Assembly (NCBI GenBank): GCA_017439665.1
Contig: JAFSIS010000060.1
Location: forward strand, 1 to 64,000
From: Lachnospiraceae bacterium
Lineage (GTDB): Bacteria; Bacillota; Clostridia; Lachnospirales; Lachnospiraceae
Reading direction: 5' to 3'
Length of the DNA stretch: 64,000 nucleotides
Under the pieces are notes generated by a model. The model was not told the DNA's origin. It searched no databases and saw only the letters and a list, made by a program, of their open reading frames with translations. This document shows, one piece after another, positions 59,791-64,000 of the stretch. Made by a program: the position numbers and the translations under genes. Position 1 is the stretch's first letter. Each line of letters begins with the position of its first letter.

Positions 59791-62253
59791 TTATCCTTTG
59801 ATGATAAGGCTGTTCTGCAGTTTTTCTGATACATAACGGTTTAACTGCTCTCCATAGGCATATTCCTCCGGCCTGATGGGTCTGGCCCTAAGAATATCCT
59901 TTCCCTGTTTTCCATAAAGAGCGGCTGCCTTACCGGCCAATCTATCCGTTTCCAACGGGGTAAACCAGGTAAAGGCCATCCTCAGCTGAGGTAAAAGCTG
60001 CATAAACTCCTCCGCTGACAGTCTGGCAAAAAGCTCATCCAAAAGCTCAATAAAACTGGGGTTGCCAAAGACAAAATCTCTGGCGGTAAAAAACAGTCCC
60101 TGCAAAAAGGCGGCACTTTGCTTTACCATTTCTTCTGTTCCTCTGATATAACCTTCTGCCGCCCTCATCATCTGCCGTTCATAGGAAGCATCATAGCCAT
60201 ACAAAAGTCCCAGCGCAGTTCCTTCAAGGCGGGGCCGGATTTCCTTTTGTGCCAGCAGCCTTTCCAACGCCTCCTTATATACCGGGCGCAGCTCTTCACA
60301 GCCTTCTCTGCCCATGGTCTGATAGAACATACGGAGTACCTCTGTACATTGTTCTTCCTGCTCCTCTGCCACAGTCCCCATGGAGGGCAGAAGTCCGATC
60401 AGCTTATGAAAGCAGCCCTGAAGCAGCTTTTGTAAATCCAGCTCTTTACTGACCTTATACAGTTCTCTCAGCTCTTTAAGCATCAGCAGATAAGAAAAAC
60501 CTTCTGACAGAGAGAAAAAATCTCCATCCTGTACCAGTACCCTGGAGATCTCCTCTCCCATTTTTCTTTGTTCATCTGCTATCCCCATCAAAAATCCCTT
60601 TACCAGAAGCTGTGCAGCTTCTCTGCAGCAGGTACTTTTGCTTAATCGGCTGTTTAACTGTGCCCGGACAGCTTCCTCCACCGTTCCACCGGATACCGAA
60701 TATTCGATCAGGGCAGGAATGATCCGACTGGACCACTTATAGCGCCAGATCTCCCGGATGCGGTTCTTATCCCTTCTTCTCACCAGATCCGCTCCTTCTT
60801 TTCTATGGGCAAAACCACAGGCCAGGAAATCGGTCTGATGGAGGAAACGACTTAACTTTAGATGCTTCCTGCTTCTGAAAATTTCCAGGGTAAGCTCTGT
60901 CTCCAGCGTGGAATGAAGCTTCAGGCCAAAAGCCTGGCATTGCTTCTCAAAATCCCCGATGAGAGGCGGCTGATCTGCTCCCGGACAGAGTCTGCCTACC
61001 TGACTTCCTCTGATCAGCTCCTCCAAAATCTCCAGAGGCTTACGACTGGAAATCGTATATTCTCCTTTGACAAAGGAGGACAAGGCCGCATCCTTCAGCT
61101 CGTACAGACCAGGCTCCTTTTTTCCTCTGAGCGCTGCCAGCCCCTCTGCCATGGAATAGCCACAGATCTCATCATAAGAGGAAATCCCTTCATCCTTCTG
61201 CCTGGCTTTTTTCCCCGAAAGTGCCAGATAGTGCAAAGCAGCATCCCGATAAGCACCCTCTGTATTTTCCTTCTCATCCAGCGTCTCCCATACTCTTTGA
61301 TAAAAGCCCGGTGACTGCATACCGCTGGCATAACCATTCAGGGCATCTGCTGCCTCCATGGAATAGGACATGGGATAAACCGGCTGATCTCCTTTCGGAA
61401 TTTTATGGAGCTTTACCTCCTGCCCGCAAAACTCATAGCTTCCACTTTTCTTTTCTAACAGACTGCAGATTCCCGAGCTGTGAAAACCTCCGGTAACGAC
61501 CAGAACTTTTCTGTATTTTGCTGATTCCTCTGCAATCTTCCATGCCATATACTGCTCACGGCCCAGGCAGCCATCCTCCTTAAGCTCCTGCTTCGTCGTA
61601 TACTGTCTGGACAAAAAGCAGTAGGTATGCATCTGTTCCACAAAATCGGCAGTAGTCTGTCTGAGTCCCTGGATTTCAAAATATTTCTCCCATAGCTCCT
61701 CAAAGCTGCGCAAGCTGGTTTTTTCACAAAGAAGCTCAAAAAAACGGCTTCGGCTCAACAGATAATCATCATTATAGCTTAACTCTTCCCCTTCCTTAAG
61801 CCTTTCTGCCCTTTCACCTGCAGCCTGCAGAAGGATCTCTCCATAAGGAAGATCTATAAAGTGAACAGGAATCTGCCCTTTTTTTGCCTCTCTGAGTGCC
61901 ACCAGCTCAGGGGAAAAATCCAGAAAAGGATAGTAACACTTATAATCCTCTTTTTTGTCGCTGATCAGACCCTCCTTATCGGAATAGGCATAATACAAAG
62001 CTATGGGAGCCTGGGTTTCATCCTCTGCCAGGACGGGGATCAGTGCACCTGCATTCTCCGGCCCCTCCACCAGAATACTTTCAGGCTCATATTCCTGAAT
62101 CGCTTTTTTCAGATGGAAGGCACAGGCCGGACTGTGGTGGCGGACAGGAAAAAACAGAACAGGAAGCTTAAGGTCATAGGACAGCTCTGGGGGAAGAGAA
62201 AGCCCCCCACCTTTTAGTTCAGGTATTTCCTGGCCTCGTAGTACTTCTTCCAT
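59791..62253 (-). CDS. DUF5682 protein (YehM-like) with TraB/TIKI/ChaN-like motifs
   Basis: The 820-residue protein has no signal or membrane helix. The N-terminal 270 residues contain 'FFPVRHHSPACAFHLKKAI' (RHHS at 38-41), 'ESILVEGPENAG' (62-68), 'GREQYMAWKIAEE' (231-243) and 'KVLVVTGGFHSSGI' (249-262). The order His...Glu...R(D/E)xxM...GxxH matches the pattern of the TraB/TIKI/ChaN/EreA hydrolase superfamily as I remember it; that link is inference. The C-terminal 500 residues are helical repeats. It overlaps the MoxR gene by 40 bases, with GAGGGAGG before the ATG. It is the second gene of the cassette. Confidence 0.82.
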   Translation of the reverse strand: MEEVLRGQEIPELKGGGLSLPPELSYDLKLPVLFFPVRHHSPACAFHLKKAIQEYEPESILVEGPENAGALIPVLAEDETQAPIALYYAYSDKEGLISDKKEDYKCYYPFLDFSPELVALREAKKGQIPVHFIDLPYGEILLQAAGERAERLKEGEELSYNDDYLLSRSRFFELLCEKTSLRSFEELWEKYFEIQGLRQTTADFVEQMHTYCFLSRQYTTKQELKEDGCLGREQYMAWKIAEESAKYRKVLVVTGGFHSSGICSLLEKKSGSYEFCGQEVKLHKIPKGDQPVYPMSYSMEAADALNGYASGMQSPGFYQRVWETLDEKENTEGAYRDAALHYLALSGKKARQKDEGISSYDEICGYSMAEGLAALRGKKEPGLYELKDAALSSFVKGEYTISSRKPLEILEELIRGSQVGRLCPGADQPPLIGDFEKQCQAFGLKLHSTLETELTLEIFRSRKHLKLSRFLHQTDFLACGFAHRKEGADLVRRRDKNRIREIWRYKWSSRIIPALIEYSVSGGTVEEAVRAQLNSRLSKSTCCREAAQLLVKGFLMGIADEQRKMGEEISRVLVQDGDFFSLSEGFSYLLMLKELRELYKVSKELDLQKLLQGCFHKLIGLLPSMGTVAEEQEEQCTEVLRMFYQTMGREGCEELRPVYKEALERLLAQKEIRPRLEGTALGLLYGYDASYERQMMRAAEGYIRGTEEMVKQSAAFLQGLFFTARDFVFGNPSFIELLDELFARLSAEEFMQLLPQLRMAFTWFTPLETDRLAGKAAALYGKQGKDILRARPIRPEEYAYGEQLNRYVSEKLQNSLIIKG

Positions 62254-63338
62254 ATGCCTCCCTCTCTATCCCCCTTATCACGTACAACGGTTTGAAAATA
62301 ACCTCTCAGTTTTTCCAGATCCTCTTTATTTTCCTTCTGTACCGCTCCCACCAGATTCTGCACCAGCTGCCCCAGATCCATGCGGGAGTCCCCGTAATAA
62401 TAAGCAGCCATCATGGTCTGGTAATAAACGGAAACGGCTTCTGCCGTACTCATCACTGCATTTGGACGGTCTATCCTGTGTCCCATGGAGGACTGACCCT
62501 CTCTAAGCTCGTGATAGGTAGAAGCCAGCAGCTGGGCTACATTCTCATCCATATCCATTTGGATCCGGTTTGCTTCGGCAAGCTCCTCCACCTCACTTAA
62601 AATGATCTGTTTCTCCATTGCCACATCCCGGATGGGCATCACCGTTTCAAAGTTAAATCGCCGCTTCAGGGCACTGCTCATTTCATTAACACCCTTGTCC
62701 CGGGTATTGGCCGTCCCGATGATGTTGAAGCCAGGCCTGGCAAAAAGAAGGCCGCTTTCTCCCAGCTCCGGAACGTTTAACACCTTATCACTGAGTACGC
62801 TGACCAGACTGTCCTGAATCTCTGAAGGGGTACGGGTAATCTCTTCAAAACGGGTCAGGATTCCTTTTTCCATTCCCACATAGAGGGGTGAGGGCACCAG
62901 TGCTTCCCTGACCGGTCCCTTTGCCAGAAGAAGGGCATAATTCCAGCTGTATTTGATCATATCCTCCGTGGTTCCTGCCGTTCCCTGGATGGTATTCGTG
63001 CTGACTCCGCTTATGGCCGCGGAAAGAAGCTCCGAAAGCATAGTCTTAGCCGTTCCCGGTTCTCCTACCAGCATCAGTCCTCTGTTACCCGCCAACGTGA
63101 TAATGCAGCGTTCCACCAGGGTATCATTTCCCAGATATTTTTTACGAATGCTGATCTCTTCTCCATTCCAGCTGATGGGTTCTTTACTTCCCAGAATGAA
63201 TTTTCGGACTGCCTGGGGGGACAGCTTCCAGTTCAGCGGCTTTTTCCCCTGATCCTCGGCTGCCAGAGCCTCCAGCTCCTTGCGATAGCGCACCTCTACC
63301 GGGGGACGCATTTCCATCCTGCTTACCTCTTCCTTCAT
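62214..63338 (-). CDS. MoxR-type AAA+ ATPase (YehL-like)
   Basis: The 374-residue protein has Walker A 'VGEPGTAKTMLSELL' (GEPGTAKT at 92-99), a MoxR-type insertion ('STNTIQGTAGTTEDMI'), Walker B region 'KGILTRFEEITRTP' (about 158-171) with Glu-Glu instead of Asp-Glu, sensor 1 'FNIIGTANTRDKGVNEM' and the arginine-finger segment 'SALKRRFNFE'. MoxR ATPases act as chaperone-like machines with VWA partners. The start has AAGGAGG upstream. It is the first gene of the cassette. Confidence 0.92.
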   Translation of the reverse strand: MKEEVSRMEMRPPVEVRYRKELEALAAEDQGKKPLNWKLSPQAVRKFILGSKEPISWNGEEISIRKKYLGNDTLVERCIITLAGNRGLMLVGEPGTAKTMLSELLSAAISGVSTNTIQGTAGTTEDMIKYSWNYALLLAKGPVREALVPSPLYVGMEKGILTRFEEITRTPSEIQDSLVSVLSDKVLNVPELGESGLLFARPGFNIIGTANTRDKGVNEMSSALKRRFNFETVMPIRDVAMEKQIILSEVEELAEANRIQMDMDENVAQLLASTYHELREGQSSMGHRIDRPNAVMSTAEAVSVYYQTMMAAYYYGDSRMDLGQLVQNLVGAVQKENKEDLEKLRGYFQTVVRDKGDREGGIWKKYYEARKYLN

Positions 63339-63359
63339 TTCAACCTCCTTCTGACCGTG

Positions 63360-63395
63360 TTAGTACACTAATATTTTTATGATTAGATGATAGCA
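63360..63395 (-). promoter_or_regulatory. Candidate promoter and operator of the MoxR cassette
   Basis: The minus strand holds the extended -10 element TGCTATCAT (63387-63395), and an alternative TATAAT at 63410-63415; neither has a good -35 box. Just downstream of the first is TTAGT-AC-ACTAA (63360-63371), an inverted repeat in the right place for a repressor site. No regulator gene is adjacent in the window. Confidence 0.4.
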
Positions 63396-63455
63396 TAAGT
63401 TTGATCTGCATTATACTGACCTGTAAAAAAAATACCTTTTCTCGTCAAATTTATT

Positions 63456-63490
63456 CAAATAAAAAGGTGCTGCAAAATTTTGCAACACCT
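63456..63490 (-). terminator. Terminator of the CPBP gene
   Basis: Minus-strand AGGTGTTGCAAAA and TTTTGCAGCACCT form a 13-base-pair stem with one G-T pair, followed by TTTTTATTT. It isolates the MoxR cassette from the upstream gene. Confidence 0.9.
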
Positions 63491-63542
63491 CGTGTTAACT
63501 ATTTTTCTTATTTCATCCCTGCCTTCTTTTAAAAGAAACCTG

Positions 63543-64000
63543 CTATGCTGTCTCTTCCAGTCGTCTTAATCTGACCATCCAAAAGATCATCGCAATAAAA
63601 ATAACTACTGCTGCTATTTCAATGATGATCGTAAGAACCATATTCTCTCCCAACAGATACCCTAAAAAGGGAGTACTACCCAAAAAATTAAAGACCATAT
63701 GAAAGAGAATCGAGGCCAGGACCGACTGGCAGTTCACAGAAACAAAGCACATCACCAGCCCCAGACAGGTGGCATAACCTATCCAGACGATCTGGCCATG
63801 GAAAAGTCCAAAAGCTATGCTTGATAAGATTGCTGCCACAACCAGCGGCATTGCTTTATTTAATCTGGAAAAGACCAGACCACGGAAGATAAGCTCTTCT
63901 ATGATCGGTGCTCCGATCACTGTAGACAAAAAAACGGCAACGGTATTTCCATAAAGCAGACTCGCGACGGAGGCCTCGTATTCCAGCATGATCTCTTCCG
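63543..64000 (-). CDS. CPBP family intramembrane metalloprotease, 5' end outside the window
   Basis: The C-terminal 150 or so residues are present; the frame is open to the window edge, so the N-terminal membrane segments are missing. The three abortive-infection/CPBP motifs are intact: 'EELIFRGLVFSRL', 'SIAFGLFHGQIVW' and 'SILFHMVFNFLG'. Such proteins are related to CAAX prenyl endopeptidases and bacteriocin self-immunity proteins. The C-terminus is basic and cytoplasmic. The role here is unknown. Confidence 0.9.
   Translation of the reverse strand, partial: EEIMLEYEASVASLLYGNTVAVFLSTVIGAPIIEELIFRGLVFSRLNKAMPLVVAAILSSIAFGLFHGQIVWIGYATCLGLVMCFVSVNCQSVLASILFHMVFNFLGSTPFLGYLLGENMVLTIIIEIAAVVIFIAMIFWMVRLRRLEETA

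Noticed and set aside
1-64000. CRISPR arrays, insertion sequences, prophage or integrative element ends
   Set aside because: No regularly spaced repeats, transposase or integrase frames, or direct-repeat ends were seen anywhere in the window.

Overview
The window looks like a chromosomal segment of a Gram-positive anaerobe of the class Clostridia, most likely family Lachnospiraceae. The reasons are the gene content (BofA, YaaL/DUF2508, DUF5702, DUF5711 and DUF6240 proteins, a clostridial-type Tad pilus locus, an S-adenosylhomocysteine hydrolase and a nucleoside-salvage operon), strong AGGAGG-type ribosome binding sites, frequent extended -10 promoters, and moderate GC with AT-rich spacers. 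BofA suggests a spore former and flagellin suggests motility. Almost every gene is on the minus strand; only a tRNA-Ser, a MurG-like gene, yaaL and an ABC-F gene are on the plus strand. No spacer exceeds 300 bases.

Layout, left to right. 1-193: two tandem rRNA-type promoters fire out of the window to the left. 194-3067: cvpA-like, DUF5711 and LysM envelope proteins. 3247-6846: dnaX-ybaB-recR-galM. 6952-8318: pfkA and a divergent tRNA-Ser(CGA). 8325-11086: a decayed alpha-L-rhamnosidase lipoprotein gene. 11146-14795: ahcY, a D-2-hydroxyacid dehydrogenase and pgi. 14889-15496: a small membrane protein with a frameshift. 15736-16800: a stand-alone MurG-like glycosyltransferase. 16826-27632: a Tad/Flp pilus locus (prepilin peptidase, TadZ, TadA, TadB, TadC, a short Flp pilin, DUF5702, two TadE-like pseudopilins, a second prepilin peptidase, FHA), followed by a flavodoxin-SCP2 fusion and a HIT protein. 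27891-28578: bofA and yaaL. 28540-33258: fliS, flagellin and a large DUF6240 protein with a FliK-like C-terminus. 33353-37811: glgB and a TPR/degenerate-AAA protein. 37979-40201: a zinc-ribbon membrane protein and an ABC-F ATPase. 40198-48742: a complete nucleoside uptake and catabolism operon (cdd, ABC transporter, pdp, BMP lipoprotein, deoC, deoB). 48966-51339: an amino-acid ABC transporter. 51438-52914: a small lipoprotein and rsmI. 53029-63338: a five-gene cassette, MoxR AAA ATPase, DUF5682, VWA, double-SWIM and DUF4132. 63543-64000: a partial CPBP protease.

The best candidate for a poorly described system is the cassette at 53029-63338. Its genes are tightly packed or overlapping and transcribed in one direction. 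It matches in family content and protein size the uncharacterised yehL-yehM-yehP-yehQ plus yehI genes of Escherichia coli (recalled, not searched). I see a TraB/TIKI/ChaN-like motif set in the DUF5682 protein and two SWIM zinc motifs in the SWIM protein. Together these suggest a machine in which a MoxR ATPase and VWA protein act on a hydrolase-like partner and a zinc-binding adaptor.

Other points of interest: a sigma-D-type promoter that overlaps the glgB terminator and appears to drive DUF6240-flagellin-fliS; two different prepilin peptidases in one Tad locus; and a pseudopilin carrying a duplicated Cys/His motif. All family names come from recognising motifs by eye; no database search was run.
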